Assembly: GCA_900545265.1 (NCBI GenBank)
Contig: UQYI01000015.1
Location: forward strand, 1-64,000
Length of the DNA: 64,000 nt
Source of the DNA: an uncultured Eubacteriales bacterium
Lineage (GTDB): Bacteria > Bacillota > Clostridia > Christensenellales > CAG-138
Direction: 5' to 3'
A program made the translations under genes and the position numbers. Below the pieces are notes generated by a model. It ran no database searches, was not told the DNA's origin, and saw only the letters and a program-made list of their open reading frames with translations. Shown here one piece after another: positions 50,677 through 59,320 of the stretch (positions are counted from its first letter, which is position 1; every line of letters begins with the position of its first letter).

Positions 50677-51420
50677 TCAGTCCAGGGATGTGACCATATC
50701 CAGAAGGCTGTCGGAAAGATTTTCTCCGACGGTGGCCATGGAGATGGACAGCAGATAATCGGTTCCGGGTACCATAACAATAGTCTCAAAGAGGCTGCTG
50801 CCGTTGGCGGAGGCGGAAAGATGGATACAGGGAACGGTTTTCCCCATAAGCTGGGCGGTCTCCACCTGTACGCTGTCTACCGTGTAGCCCATGCTTACAA
50901 AGGACTGGCGTAAAGGTTCCACTGCATTTTCCATGGAAAGCTTCAGGAGCGCCGGTGTCATCAGAGCGCCTACGCCTGCGGACGGAGTCAAAGACAGGGT
51001 GCAGCTGTTTCCTGTGGTCAGATCGGATCCGCTGGCAATGATCAGGCTGCCGGCCTTTTCCAGAAATGCATCCAGATCGGCTTTTTCCAGTATGGCCTGC
51101 GTGGAACCGTTAAGGGCATTCAGCTGTTCCTGGTTATAAAAGATCCAGCTTGTGCTGGGCAGCGTAAGTTTCAGTCCAAAGTATTCGTTTGTATATTCCG
51201 TTCCGCTGACGGCGCCCAGGGGCATGGTCTCTTCCGGAATGGGTTCTGCTGTAGGTTCAGCAGTCGGTTCGGCGGTAGGCTCGGCGGTGGGTTCCGCCGT
51301 AGGGGCAGCGGAAGGTTCCGAGGTATCCACCGGGGCAGGATCCTTGGCGGGGAGCGTTTGGGCGCAGGCAGTGCTCAGGCACAGCAGCAGAGCCAGCAGT
51401 ATGAGGGATAACTTTTTCAT
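50677..51420 (-). CDS. Secreted lipoprotein of unknown function with TAEP repeats
   Basis: 247 aa. Signal MKKLSLILLALLLCLSTAC with lipobox STAC. Then a linker of five TAEP-type repeats (about residues 41-62), then a globular domain (YTNEYFGLKLTLPSTSWIFY to the end) that resembles small bacterial lipoproteins of unknown role, with alternating strands. No catalytic motif. It is a single-gene unit ending in a shared terminator. Confidence 0.7.
   Translation of the reverse strand: MKKLSLILLALLLCLSTACAQTLPAKDPAPVDTSEPSAAPTAEPTAEPTAEPTAEPTAEPIPEETMPLGAVSGTEYTNEYFGLKLTLPSTSWIFYNQEQLNALNGSTQAILEKADLDAFLEKAGSLIIASGSDLTTGNSCTLSLTPSAGVGALMTPALLKLSMENAVEPLRQSFVSMGYTVDSVQVETAQLMGKTVPCIHLSASANGSSLFETIVMVPGTDYLLSISMATVGENLSDSLLDMVTSLD
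51242..51301. repeat. Five 12-bp tandem repeats encoding TAEP
   Basis: Imperfect 12-bp units (51242-51301) in the linker of the lipoprotein gene. Likely length-variable linker. Confidence 0.85.
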
Positions 51421-51488
51421 AATCGGGAACTCCTTGTTTTTTATCAGGATACCATGAAGGCGGCTTTTTGTCCAGCAGACGGAATTTC

Positions 51489-51517
51489 TTGCTTTTTTGC
51501 AGGGAAATGGCTATACT
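51489..51517 (+). promoter_or_regulatory. Promoter of queA-tgt
   Basis: TTGCTT at 51489-51494, 17-bp spacer, TATACT at 51512-51517. Confidence 0.75.
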
Positions 51518-51584
51518 GTATCCGTTGAATTTTGCACTATACCAAAATCGGCCGCCGGGTATGGCGGCGAAGGGATGTAACAAT

Positions 51585-52640
51585 TTGAAAACCAGCGATT
51601 TTTATTATGAATTGCCCAAGGAACTTATTGCCCAGACTCCGGCGGCGGTGCGCAGTGCTTCCCGTTTGCTGCTTTATGACCGGCTTACCGGAGGGATCCG
51701 AGATGGTGTCTTTACGGATATTCTCCGCTGCCTCAGGCCGGAGGATGTTCTGGTACGCAACACCACCCGGGTCATTCCCGCCCGGCTTATGGGACTGCGG
51801 GAGGAGACCGGGGGCAAGATGGAAATACTGCTTCTGCGCCGGGTGGAGGGCGATACCTGGGAATGCCTGTGCCGGCCGGCCAAGCGGGCCAAGGCGGGGC
51901 ACGTATATGTGATCAGTCCTCGTCTTTCCGCCGAGATACTGGGGGATGCTCCCATGGAAGGGGGCAAAATGGTCCGGCTTTTGTATGAAGGCATCTTTGA
52001 GGAGATATTGGATCAGGCCGGGGAAATGCCTCTGCCCCCTTACATTACGGAACGCTCCGCAGATTCTGAACGGTATCAGACGGTATATGCCCGTCAGCGG
52101 GGGAGTGCGGCGGCGCCTACGGCGGGGCTTCATTTTACTCCGGAACTTCTGGATGCCATCCGTGCCAAGGGAACAGCGGTGGCCGATGTGCTGCTGCACG
52201 TGGGCTTGGGCACCTTCCGGCCGGTAGGGGAAGAAAATATAGAAGATCACAAAATGCACGCGGAGTTTTATCAGGTAACGCCTGAAACGGCGGCGCTTAT
52301 CAATGAACGGCGGAAGCATGGCGGCCGCATTGTGTGCGTGGGTACCACCAGCGTGCGCACGCTGGAAAGCGTGGCGACGGAGGACGGGCGCGTCCTGCCC
52401 GGATCCGGTTTTACCAGCATTTATATTACGCCGGGTTATCGATTCAAGGCGGTGGACGCCCTGATCACCAACTTCCACCTCCCTGAGAGCACTTTGCTGA
52501 TGCTGGTCAGCGCCCTGAGTTCCCGGGAGGAAATGCTCCGGGTCTACCATCATGCCGTGGAGGAAGGGTATCGTTTCTTTTCCTTCGGAGACGCCATGTT
52601 CATCGGAGATATGCGTCCGGAGGAACTGGCTGGAGAATAA
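51585..52640 (+). CDS. queA: S-adenosylmethionine:tRNA ribosyltransferase-isomerase
   Basis: 351 aa from TTG 51585, which gives the usual MKTSDFYYELPKELIAQTP start; AAGGGA is about 10 nt upstream. PTAGLHFTPELL, DVLLHVGLGTFRPV and TTSVRTLES are landmarks. It makes epoxyqueuosine on tRNA. Followed by tgt, the preceding step of the pathway. Confidence 0.95.
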   Translation: MKTSDFYYELPKELIAQTPAAVRSASRLLLYDRLTGGIRDGVFTDILRCLRPEDVLVRNTTRVIPARLMGLREETGGKMEILLLRRVEGDTWECLCRPAKRAKAGHVYVISPRLSAEILGDAPMEGGKMVRLLYEGIFEEILDQAGEMPLPPYITERSADSERYQTVYARQRGSAAAPTAGLHFTPELLDAIRAKGTAVADVLLHVGLGTFRPVGEENIEDHKMHAEFYQVTPETAALINERRKHGGRIVCVGTTSVRTLESVATEDGRVLPGSGFTSIYITPGYRFKAVDALITNFHLPESTLLMLVSALSSREEMLRVYHHAVEEGYRFFSFGDAMFIGDMRPEELAGE

Positions 52641-52697
52641 GCCCGCCGGAATTTCTGAAAGAAAACGTTTTTGCAGCGGATACGAGGGGATATACAG

Positions 52698-53816
52698 ATG
52701 AAAACAAAATATTTTTCCTTTGAAGTAGAGCATGTAGACAAACAGACCGGCGCCCGGCTGGGCCTGCTCCACACGCCCCACGGGGATATTCAAACCCCCG
52801 TATATATGCCGGTGGGTACGCAGGCCACCGTTAAGGCCATGACGCCTCGGGATGTGGAAGAGACGGGTGCCTCCATTATCCTTTCCAACACCTACCATTT
52901 ATATCTGCGGCCCGGCCACACACTGGTGCAGGAGGCAGGGGGGCTTCATAGCTTCATGCATTGGAACAAGCCCATTCTTACGGACAGCGGCGGCTTTCAG
53001 GTCTTTTCATTGGCCCGTAAGGGGGACATCAAGGAGGACGGTGTTCTTTTCCGCTCTCATATAGACGGCAGCAAGCACTTTTTCACACCGGAAAGTGTCA
53101 TGGAAGTGGAGCAGGCGCTGGGGGCGGATATCGCCATGTGCTTTGACGAGTGTGCACCGGGCACGGCGGATTACCGCTATGCCGTAGGAGCCATGAACCG
53201 TACACACCGTTGGGCAGAGCGCTGCCGGGAAGCACATACCAAGGAGGATCAGGCCCTGTTTGGCATCGTGCAGGGGTGTGTGTACGGAGATCTGCGCATA
53301 CAGAGCGCCAAGACTCTGGCCTCCATGGACTTCCCCGGCTACGGTATAGGGGGATTGTCCGTAGGAGAACCTAAGGATGTTATGTACAGGATGCTGGAGG
53401 AGATCCGGCCTTATATGCCGGAGGACAAGCCGCGGTATCTCATGGGTGTGGGCAGTCCCGATTGCCTGCTGGAGGGCATAAAGCGGGGTGTGGATATGTT
53501 TGACTGCGTGCTGCAGACCCGGGCGGCCCGGAACGGCCTGGCTTTGACCCGGCAGGGACGGGTGCAGCTGCGCAACAACAACTATGCCCATGACTTCGGC
53601 CCCATTGAAGAAGGGTGCGATTGCTATGCCTGCAGAAACTTCTCCCGGGCCTATATCCGCCATCTGATCAAGGCTGAGGAGATCCTGGCCGGCACGCTGA
53701 TCACCATGCATAATATTCGTTTCTCCATTCGGCTGATGGAAGAAGCCCGCCGGGCCATCCGGGAGGATCGCTACGGAGATTTTGCCAACGAACTGCTGGA
53801 GGTCAAGCTGTTCTGA
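52698..53816 (+). CDS. tgt: Queuine/preQ1 tRNA-ribosyltransferase
   Basis: 372 aa from ATG 52698 (GAGGGG 8 nt upstream). TIM-barrel enzyme with DSGGFQVFSL (catalytic Asp region), GVGSPDCLLEGI and the zinc site CDCYACRNFSRAYIRH. It exchanges guanine 34 for preQ1 in tRNA. The stop overlaps the tsaE start by one base. Confidence 0.97.
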   Translation: MKTKYFSFEVEHVDKQTGARLGLLHTPHGDIQTPVYMPVGTQATVKAMTPRDVEETGASIILSNTYHLYLRPGHTLVQEAGGLHSFMHWNKPILTDSGGFQVFSLARKGDIKEDGVLFRSHIDGSKHFFTPESVMEVEQALGADIAMCFDECAPGTADYRYAVGAMNRTHRWAERCREAHTKEDQALFGIVQGCVYGDLRIQSAKTLASMDFPGYGIGGLSVGEPKDVMYRMLEEIRPYMPEDKPRYLMGVGSPDCLLEGIKRGVDMFDCVLQTRAARNGLALTRQGRVQLRNNNYAHDFGPIEEGCDCYACRNFSRAYIRHLIKAEEILAGTLITMHNIRFSIRLMEEARRAIREDRYGDFANELLEVKLF

Positions 53817-54274
53817 TGGATGCAAAGATAAAGGATTTCCTTCTGCAGACGGAAGCGGATTGCCAGGCCTTGGGGGAAAAACTGGTGAAAGCCTTGCCGC
53901 AGGGAGCGTTTGTGGCTCTGTATGGAGATCTGGGAGCGGGCAAAACGGTTTTTGCACGGGGCGTAGGAAAGGCTTTGGGACTGGAAAACCTGCAAAGTCC
54001 CACTTTTACCATTTTGCAGGCTTACGATACCCAGCCGCCTTTGTATCATTTTGATGCCTACCGGCTTTCCGGTGCGGAGGAGCTGTATGCCATCGGCTTT
54101 GAGGACTACCTGCGGGAAAATGCCTTTGTGCTGGTGGAATGGGCCAATCTGGTGGAGGAAGCCCTGCCCTGCCGGCGGATGGAACTGCATTTTCAGGGAA
54201 GCGGCAGTGAGCCGAGAAAGCTGCGCGCCGTTGCTCGGGGAGAAAAATATGAGGAGGCTTTGGGGCAGTTATGA
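53816..54274 (+). CDS. tsaE: tRNA t6A ATPase TsaE
   Basis: 152 aa. P-loop GDLGAGKTVFARG at about 40-52 and SPTFTILQAY; HFDAYRL and FVLVEWAN are also typical. It works with TsaB and TsaD in threonylcarbamoylation of tRNA A37. Overlaps tsaB (ATGA). Confidence 0.95.
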   Translation: MDAKIKDFLLQTEADCQALGEKLVKALPQGAFVALYGDLGAGKTVFARGVGKALGLENLQSPTFTILQAYDTQPPLYHFDAYRLSGAEELYAIGFEDYLRENAFVLVEWANLVEEALPCRRMELHFQGSGSEPRKLRAVARGEKYEEALGQL

Positions 54275-54897
54275 TCCTGCTTGCATTGGAAACTACAGAT
54301 ATCCGGGCTTCCGTAGCTTTGTATCGGAACGGAGCGGTAAAAGAAAAATGCATTGAAAGCCCCCTGCGCCATGAGGAAACGGTCATGCCTGCCGTGGCAG
54401 CATTGTTGGAAGAGGAAGGGATTGCTCCAGGAGAGCTGACGGCTCTGGCGGTGGATGTGGGCCCCGGTTCCTTCACGGGAGTGCGCATCGGGGTGTGTCA
54501 CGGCAACGCCATGGGGTATGCACTGGGAATACCTGTGGCTGGCATAAATGCGCTGGAAGCGCTGGCTTACCCGCATCTGCACAAAAAAAGGCCGGTGTGC
54601 GCCCATATAGATGCCAGAAACGGAAACGGCTACGGGGCTCTTTATGGAGCGGAGGGGGAGGCATTGCTCCCGCCCTGCGCCTGTGTGACGGAGGAGTTCC
54701 TTGCCCGGGTACCGGAGGATGCTTTGCTTGTAGGGACCGGGTTCCCGGAGGGATGTTTCCATATACAGGCTTTGCCCCGGGCTCTGGATGTGGCTTTGCT
54801 GGGAGCGGAGCGGATAGCTCGTACTCCTCTGGGGGAGGAAGTACGGCCCCTGTATCTGCGGCCTTCTCAGGCGGAGCGGAACAAAAAGCAGGCATAG
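54271..54897 (+). CDS. tsaB: tRNA t6A protein TsaB
   Basis: 208 aa. Inactive ASKHA protein that dimerises with TsaD: ILLALETTDIRASVAL at the start and VGPGSFTGVRIGVCHGNAM. Usual order is tsaE-tsaB-rimI-tsaD, but no tsaD follows here. Confidence 0.94.
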   Translation: MILLALETTDIRASVALYRNGAVKEKCIESPLRHEETVMPAVAALLEEEGIAPGELTALAVDVGPGSFTGVRIGVCHGNAMGYALGIPVAGINALEALAYPHLHKKRPVCAHIDARNGNGYGALYGAEGEALLPPCACVTEEFLARVPEDALLVGTGFPEGCFHIQALPRALDVALLGAERIARTPLGEEVRPLYLRPSQAERNKKQA

Positions 54898-54910
54898 CGG
54901 AGGTGAAACG

Positions 54911-55405
54911 ATGGCATTGCACATCCGGCCCATGGAAAAAAGGGATATAGAGCGGGTCTATGAAATAGAGGTACAAAGTTTCCGCACTCCCTGGTCCAAG
55001 GCATCTTTGATGGGAGAACTGAAGAACCGGGTAGCCCGGTATCTGCTGCTGGAAGAGGATGGGATCGTGGCGGCTTACGGGGGTATGTGGGTGCTGTATG
55101 AGGAGAGTCATATGACCAACATCGCCGTAGCGCCGGAATATCGGGGGCGGGGATACGGACGTATCCTGTTTTTTGCCATGATGGCGGAGGCTCAAAAGCG
55201 GGGGGCTTCCCAGATGACGCTGGAGGTGCGGGAAACCAATACCGTAGCTCAGAATCTGTACTATTCCCTGGACTTTGAAAAACAGGGATACCGCAAACGG
55301 TACTATGAAGACACGGGGGAAGGGGCCTATCTGCTCTGGAACCGGGATATTGCAGCCACCGTGGCAAAAAATGCTTGCATTCAAGAGAAATATGCCTTAG
55401 AATAG
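54911..55405 (+). CDS. rimI: Ribosomal protein S18-alanine N-acetyltransferase
   Basis: 164 aa GNAT. ESHMTNIAVAPEYRGRGYGRIL holds the acetyl-CoA loop, with LEVRETNTVAQNLYYSLDFEKQGYRKRYY after it, as in RimI. It acetylates the N-terminus of S18. AGGTG precedes the ATG. C-terminal extension VAKNACIQEKYALE is short. Confidence 0.92.
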   Translation: MALHIRPMEKRDIERVYEIEVQSFRTPWSKASLMGELKNRVARYLLLEEDGIVAAYGGMWVLYEESHMTNIAVAPEYRGRGYGRILFFAMMAEAQKRGASQMTLEVRETNTVAQNLYYSLDFEKQGYRKRYYEDTGEGAYLLWNRDIAATVAKNACIQEKYALE

Positions 55406-55483
55406 CCTGCGGTGCCCGGAGACGGATCCGTGGCGGAAAAGAATGATTTGGGCCGGGAGCCCGGAAAACAGAAGGAGAATACC

Positions 55484-55990
55484 ATGAGTTTGTACGCCGA
55501 TTGGAGAGCGCTGTGCGAGCGCAAGCAGTCCGAGCCCGATTTTCAGCAGTTCTGGCAGGGATATTTTGAACAGGAAAAAGAAGTGTACCGCAAGGTGCTG
55601 GAGGATCATGATCTGCCTTACACCGGTACCGTAGCTGCGTTGGCCGAGGGCTTCGGAATGGATCCCGTGACCTTTGCAGGCTATCTGGATGGGGCAAATA
55701 CCAGTTTCGCCAGCGGAGAGAAGGATCTGGAAGCGCTTACCGAAGACAGCGAAGTCACGCTGGATTTTGATTTTGAGAAGCTGTATTACAATATGCATGA
55801 AGCCAAAGCCGATTGGCTGTTCAATCTGCCTGAATGGAATGAGGTTCTTTCCGAAGAAAAACGCCACGAGATCACCAAGGCATACCGGGCCAGCAAGGTC
55901 TTTGTGAATCAGAATAAAGTGGGCCGAAACGATCCCTGCCCCTGCGGCAGCGGCAAAAAGTATAAGAACTGCTGCGGAAAGAACGCTTGA
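55484..55990 (+). CDS. SEC-C metal-binding domain protein
   Basis: 168 aa from ATG 55484 (AAGGAG upstream). The C-terminus has the SEC-C zinc motif NDPCPCGSGKKYKNCCG. The rest (about 140 residues) is helical and acidic with no known catalytic motif, resembling a Clostridia family of SEC-C proteins. The motif also ends SecA and may bind SecB or ribosomes; here the role is unknown. Confidence 0.85.
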   Translation: MSLYADWRALCERKQSEPDFQQFWQGYFEQEKEVYRKVLEDHDLPYTGTVAALAEGFGMDPVTFAGYLDGANTSFASGEKDLEALTEDSEVTLDFDFEKLYYNMHEAKADWLFNLPEWNEVLSEEKRHEITKAYRASKVFVNQNKVGRNDPCPCGSGKKYKNCCGKNA

Positions 55991-56045
55991 AAAAAGCGTT
56001 TTACGGCGCTCCGCAATTTTTCCGAAAGAAATTTTAATAAAACGG

Positions 56046-56074
56046 TTGACATTACAGCCGTTAGTTGCTAAAAT
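56046..56074 (+). promoter_or_regulatory. Promoter of the first tRNA cluster
   Basis: TTGACA at 56046-56051, 17-bp spacer, TAAAAT at 56069-56074. Confidence 0.88.
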
Positions 56075-56094
56075 TTATTTCTGGAACTCCTGAT

Positions 56095-56171
56095 GCGCCT
56101 GTAGCTCAGCAGGATAGAGCAACGGCCTTCTAAGCCGTAGGTCCCGGGTTCGAATCCCTGCAGGCGCGCCA
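56095..56171 (+). tRNA. tRNA-Arg (anticodon TCT)
   Basis: 77 nt including encoded CCA. Acceptor GCGCCTG/CAGGCGC, anticodon loop CTTCTAA in an ACGGC/GCCGT stem. Confidence 0.97.
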
Positions 56172-56250
56172 CAAGCGCGGCCCGCCGGGAGAAGATCCTG
56201 GCGGGCGGCAGTTGCTCTCGTCAGGGGAGAAAAGCGTCCGTGAAAAACAT

Positions 56251-56329
56251 GGTGGATATAGTTCAGCCCGGTTAGAATGCCAGATTGTGGCTCTGGAGGT
56301 CGTGGGTTCAAATCCCACTATCCACCCCA
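56251..56329 (+). tRNA. tRNA-His (anticodon GTG)
   Basis: 79 nt with the extra G-1 at 56251 opposite C73, the identity mark of tRNA-His. Anticodon loop TTGTGGC; CCA encoded. Confidence 0.97.
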
Positions 56330-56353
56330 TTTTGACGGACGCGTTTTCTATAG

Positions 56354-56429
56354 TGGGGTGTAGCCAAGCGGTTAAGGCACGAGACTTTGACTCTCGCACG
56401 CGCAGGTTCAAATCCCGCCACCCCAGCCA
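56354..56429 (+). tRNA. tRNA-Gln (anticodon TTG)
   Basis: Acceptor TGGGGTG/CACCCCA, anticodon loop CTTTGAC; CCA encoded. Confidence 0.97.
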
Positions 56430-56432
56430 TGT

Positions 56433-56508
56433 GACCCGTTAGCTCAGTCGGTAGAGCACTTGACTTTTAATCAAGGTGTCCGGGGTTCGAATCCCCGACG
56501 GGTCACCA
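56433..56508 (+). tRNA. tRNA-Lys (anticodon TTT)
   Basis: Acceptor GACCCGT/ACGGGTC, anticodon loop CTTTTAA in a CTTGA/TCAAG stem; CCA encoded. Confidence 0.97.
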
Positions 56509-56529
56509 TTCTGCCCTATAAGGCAGCAA

Positions 56530-56613
<84 letters not shown>

Positions 56614-56614
56614 G

Positions 56615-56689
56615 GCAGGTATAGTGTAGCGGAAACACATTAGCCTTCCAAGCTGAGATCACGGGTTCGAGTCCCGTTACCTGCTCCAA
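56615..56689 (+). tRNA. tRNA-Gly (anticodon TCC)
   Basis: 75 nt. Acceptor GCAGGTA/TACCTGC, anticodon loop CTTCCAA; CCA encoded. It starts one base after the tRNA-Leu CCA. Confidence 0.97.
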
Positions 56690-56695
56690 ACTAAT

Positions 56696-56720
56696 AAAAA
56701 CGCCCATTCGGGCGTTTTTT
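56696..56720 (+). terminator. Terminator of the first tRNA cluster
   Basis: AAAACGCCC-attc-GGGCGTTTTTT. Confidence 0.95.
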
Positions 56721-56995
56721 CTTGCTTTTTTATCGGTATTTCGTTAGTTTTTAACCCCTTTTTGACGGTTTTTTGCCATTTTTGTCCTGGACAGGACATA
56801 GTTGGCGTGATTTTTTCCACGTTTTTCCCACGAAATTCCCATAAAAAAGGCCCGTCTACAGGGGAATTTGAAAAATCTTTTTCCACGCCGTTGTACAAGC
56901 CTTCAAAAAAGTTATTGCCAGGACTGTGTGCTTTTTCGGTATTCCCACAAATGATCGGCGCTATGGGTGCGTATTTTCAAGCGGATCGCAGGCAA
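56721..56995. other. Intergenic stretch with a short palindrome
   Basis: No gene recognised. TGTCCTG-GA-CAGGACA at 56783-56798 is an inverted repeat with 7-bp arms. It lies beyond the stop of the PHP gene, so an operator role is not obvious. Confidence 0.5.
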
Positions 56996-57835
56996 TTATT
57001 TTGCGGTGTATTTTGGAACGGCAGGGGAGAGCGTTGCTATCTTTATTTGCACAGGTTTGCGGCGGATGAAGCAGGTGACGGAATCAAAGCCGTGCGCCAG
57101 GAGCAGGGCATATGCTTCCTGCAGCCCCTGTCCGGCCTGCAGCGTGTTGTGGGCATCGGTGCCAACGGTGACCAGCGATCCGCCCAACTTTTTGTACCGA
57201 TCCAGAAGCCAGCCGTATTCCGGCATGATCCGGGTGGTTTTGTTGGTATTTACTTCCAGGGCTTGTCCCCGGCGGATCAGGGCGCTCAAGAGCCCATCGA
57301 TACACCCGGCGTACCGTTCCAAGGATACGGGCTGGCCATCCCGCTCCTGCATATAGCGAAGAGGATAAGGGATATGCGCCAGCGAATCAAAATTTCCCCA
57401 GGCAGTCAGGGCTTCCAGCTGGGTAAAATATTCATCCAGATAGGTATAGCACTGCTCCGGACTGGTAAAGCACTCAAAATAGTAATCCTGCCGGTGAAAG
57501 GCGGGGCCTGCGTTATGAATGGAGCCCAGCACAAAATCCAGTCCGGGTTCCTGCAGGGCTTTGTCTCCGGCAGCAAAATCGGCAGTGACATTTCCAAGCT
57601 CCAGACCATACAGGAGCATGAAGTCTCCGGGAAGCGCTTCCAGGGTCTCCCGGTGGGCCTGACGGGCCGGATACCAGTCGTATGCGGGCACCAGAGCACC
57701 GGAACCGTCTACCACATCATAATGGTCCGTAAAGCACAGGCCAGAACCTCCTTTTTTCAGGGAAGCCAGAGCCATTTCCCGGCGGGTGCATATGCCGTCA
57801 AAGGAAACGTTGGAATGAATATGGGTATCCAGCAT
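56996..57835 (-). CDS. PHP-domain phosphoesterase, HisJ-type histidinol-phosphatase-like
   Basis: 279 aa from ATG 57835 (AAAGGA 9-11 nt upstream); the frame extends upstream without a start that makes sense. PHP motifs: MLDTHIHSN (metal His pair), FTDHYD, GSIHN, and VTVGTDAHN near the end. The HisJ group removes phosphate from histidinol phosphate, but no his genes are nearby, so the substrate is uncertain. It lies alone between two tRNA clusters and points opposite to them. Confidence 0.87.
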   Translation of the reverse strand: MLDTHIHSNVSFDGICTRREMALASLKKGGSGLCFTDHYDVVDGSGALVPAYDWYPARQAHRETLEALPGDFMLLYGLELGNVTADFAAGDKALQEPGLDFVLGSIHNAGPAFHRQDYYFECFTSPEQCYTYLDEYFTQLEALTAWGNFDSLAHIPYPLRYMQERDGQPVSLERYAGCIDGLLSALIRRGQALEVNTNKTTRIMPEYGWLLDRYKKLGGSLVTVGTDAHNTLQAGQGLQEAYALLLAHGFDSVTCFIRRKPVQIKIATLSPAVPKYTAK

Positions 57836-57964
57836 GAGTGGGGTCCTTTCCGTAAATGTACATATTATCAGTATTGTACGGCGAAAATCGCTTTCCTGCA
57901 AGGCAGCTTCCGGCCGACTTGCAGAAAATAGGGAAGTCCAATGAAAAAAGTTGAAGAAAACCCA

Positions 57965-57993
57965 TTGACAAAAGGCGGTTCCCTGCGTATAAT
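57965..57993 (+). promoter_or_regulatory. Consensus promoter of the second tRNA cluster
   Basis: TTGACA at 57965-57970, 17-bp spacer, TATAAT at 57988-57993: a perfect match. Confidence 0.95.
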
Positions 57994-58005
57994 AAAATTC
58001 GTTCC

Positions 58006-58081
58006 GCGGGAATAGCTCATTTGGTAGAGCGCGGCCTTGCCAAGGCCGAGGTGGCGGGTTCAAGCCCCGTTTCCCGCTCCA
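58006..58081 (+). tRNA. tRNA-Gly (anticodon GCC)
   Basis: 76 nt. Acceptor GCGGGAA/TTCCCGC, anticodon loop TTGCCAA in a CGGCC/GGCCG stem; CCA encoded. Confidence 0.97.
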
Positions 58082-58084
58082 TAT

Positions 58085-58161
58085 GCCTCCTTAGCTCAGC
58101 TGGCTAGAGCACCTGACTCTTAATCAGGGTGTCCAGGGTTCGAATCCCTGAGGGGGTACCA
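58085..58161 (+). tRNA. tRNA-Lys (anticodon CTT)
   Basis: 77 nt. Acceptor GCCTCCT/AGGGGGT contains G-T wobbles. Anticodon loop CTCTTAA; CCA encoded. Confidence 0.95.
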
Positions 58162-58163
58162 GA

Positions 58164-58200
58164 AACAGCGGCTTGTAAGTTTTATAGGCCGCTGTTTTTT
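58164..58200 (+). terminator. Terminator of the second tRNA cluster
   Basis: AACAGCGGC pairs with GCCGCTGTT around a loop of about 15 nt, then TTTT. Confidence 0.9.
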
Positions 58201-58744
58201 ATCTGTCAACGTTTTACTTCGTCCATGCTGTTTTTGCAGCAGGAAAGCCGTCAACTCATAAACCGGCACTTTTGTTGTAGTGGTGCGGTCTGTTGAAGAA
58301 AAACTGCCATAATGCATTAAACAATATTAAAATACAGAGACCTTATTGCGATATACGGTTGGCGCACCATGTGGCTTTTGATTGGAAGTTTAATGGTATG
58401 CTGCAAGCCTTACTCAATGCATCGTCTAACAGAACCTGGGCTTTTGTATACAGACAGCAGTTTCCCGGTGTGCCGATACAGGTCAGTCGTACGGCGCAGC
58501 CTAATTTCCTGTCAAGGAGGTTATTTGAGCCATGACCGGAGAAAACAAGCTAAAAAGCACTTTACCCGGCAATATCGGAAAGAAGGCAGGGACGAGGACA
58601 AAAGGCCGGCTGGCAATTTAAGACAAAATCTTGTTAATAATTTGTTCAAAAATACTTGTGCTTTTGACCAGGGGATGCTACAATAAAAACGTTTAACTAC
58701 GTCTTGTGGTCTTTTTGCAGACCCTGCAGGAAAGAGAGGCTGTT
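58201..58744. other. Spacer between tRNA-Lys and rsmD, flanked by imperfect repeats
   Basis: Two similar stretches of about 40 nt (58208-58245 and 58688-58734) share AACGTTTTACTTCGTC-like starts, TTTTTGCAG and CAGGAAAG. The 440 bp between them hold short frames only. One, 29 codons from ATG 58534 (begins MTGENKLKSTL), has AAGGAGG 11 nt upstream and overlaps the end of an 80-codon frame. The segment is more AT-rich than its neighbours. It may be the remnant of an insertion. Confidence 0.45.
58656..58684 (+). promoter_or_regulatory. Promoter of rsmD-coaD
   Basis: TTGTGC at 58656-58661, 17-bp spacer, TACAAT at 58679-58684. Confidence 0.75.
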
Positions 58745-59320
58745 TTGCGGATCATAGCCGGATCCTGCCGGGGCAGGATTTTTGAGGCCCCTAAAGGGCT
58801 TTCCACCCGTCCCACGCTGGACAGGGTAAAGGAAGCAGTGTTCGGCAGCGTCCAGTTTCAGGTGCCCGGGGCCGTTGTGCTGGATCTGTTTTCCGGCTCG
58901 GGAAACATGGGGCTGGAAGCCGCTTCCCGGGGGGCAAGCCGGGTGGTTTGCGTGGATCATGATCCTGCCTGCACTGCTCTTATCCGCAGGAACGGAGAGA
59001 AACTGGGGCTGATCCCGCCGGTAGAGGTGCTTTGCGCAGATTACGCCGCCGCTCTGACCGCCTTGAAAAACAAGGGGTTTCAGGCGGATCTGGTGTTTCT
59101 GGATGCGCCTTACGCCTCGGGTCTGTCTGAAGCGGCAGCAGTATGTATTTTCAGAGAGGGACTGCTTTCTGCAGAGGGCAGAGTGTTTCTGGAACACGGT
59201 TTTGATAGACCGCTGCGGCTGGAACCCGGGCCTTATGTATACAGAAAGACCCGCAGATACGGTACCTGCGGAATAACGGAGCTTATCTGGCAGACACAGA
59301 CCCAGGAGGTGCAGGAATGA
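58745..59320 (+). CDS. rsmD: 16S rRNA (guanine-N2)-methyltransferase RsmD
   Basis: 191 aa from TTG 58745, giving the standard MRIIAGSCRGR start (GAGAGG upstream). RPTLDRVKEAVFGSV and DLFSGSGNMGLEAASRGA (SAM loop) are diagnostic. The catalytic motif, usually DPPY, reads DAPY here (LVFLDAPYASG). It methylates G966 of 16S rRNA. It overlaps coaD by four bases, the usual rsmD-coaD pair. Confidence 0.94.
   Translation: MRIIAGSCRGRIFEAPKGLSTRPTLDRVKEAVFGSVQFQVPGAVVLDLFSGSGNMGLEAASRGASRVVCVDHDPACTALIRRNGEKLGLIPPVEVLCADYAAALTALKNKGFQADLVFLDAPYASGLSEAAAVCIFREGLLSAEGRVFLEHGFDRPLRLEPGPYVYRKTRRYGTCGITELIWQTQTQEVQE

Noticed and set aside
56783..56798. TGTCCTG inverted repeat as a LexA- or Fur-like operator
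   Set aside because: It lies between convergent units, away from any start, and matches no operator I know.
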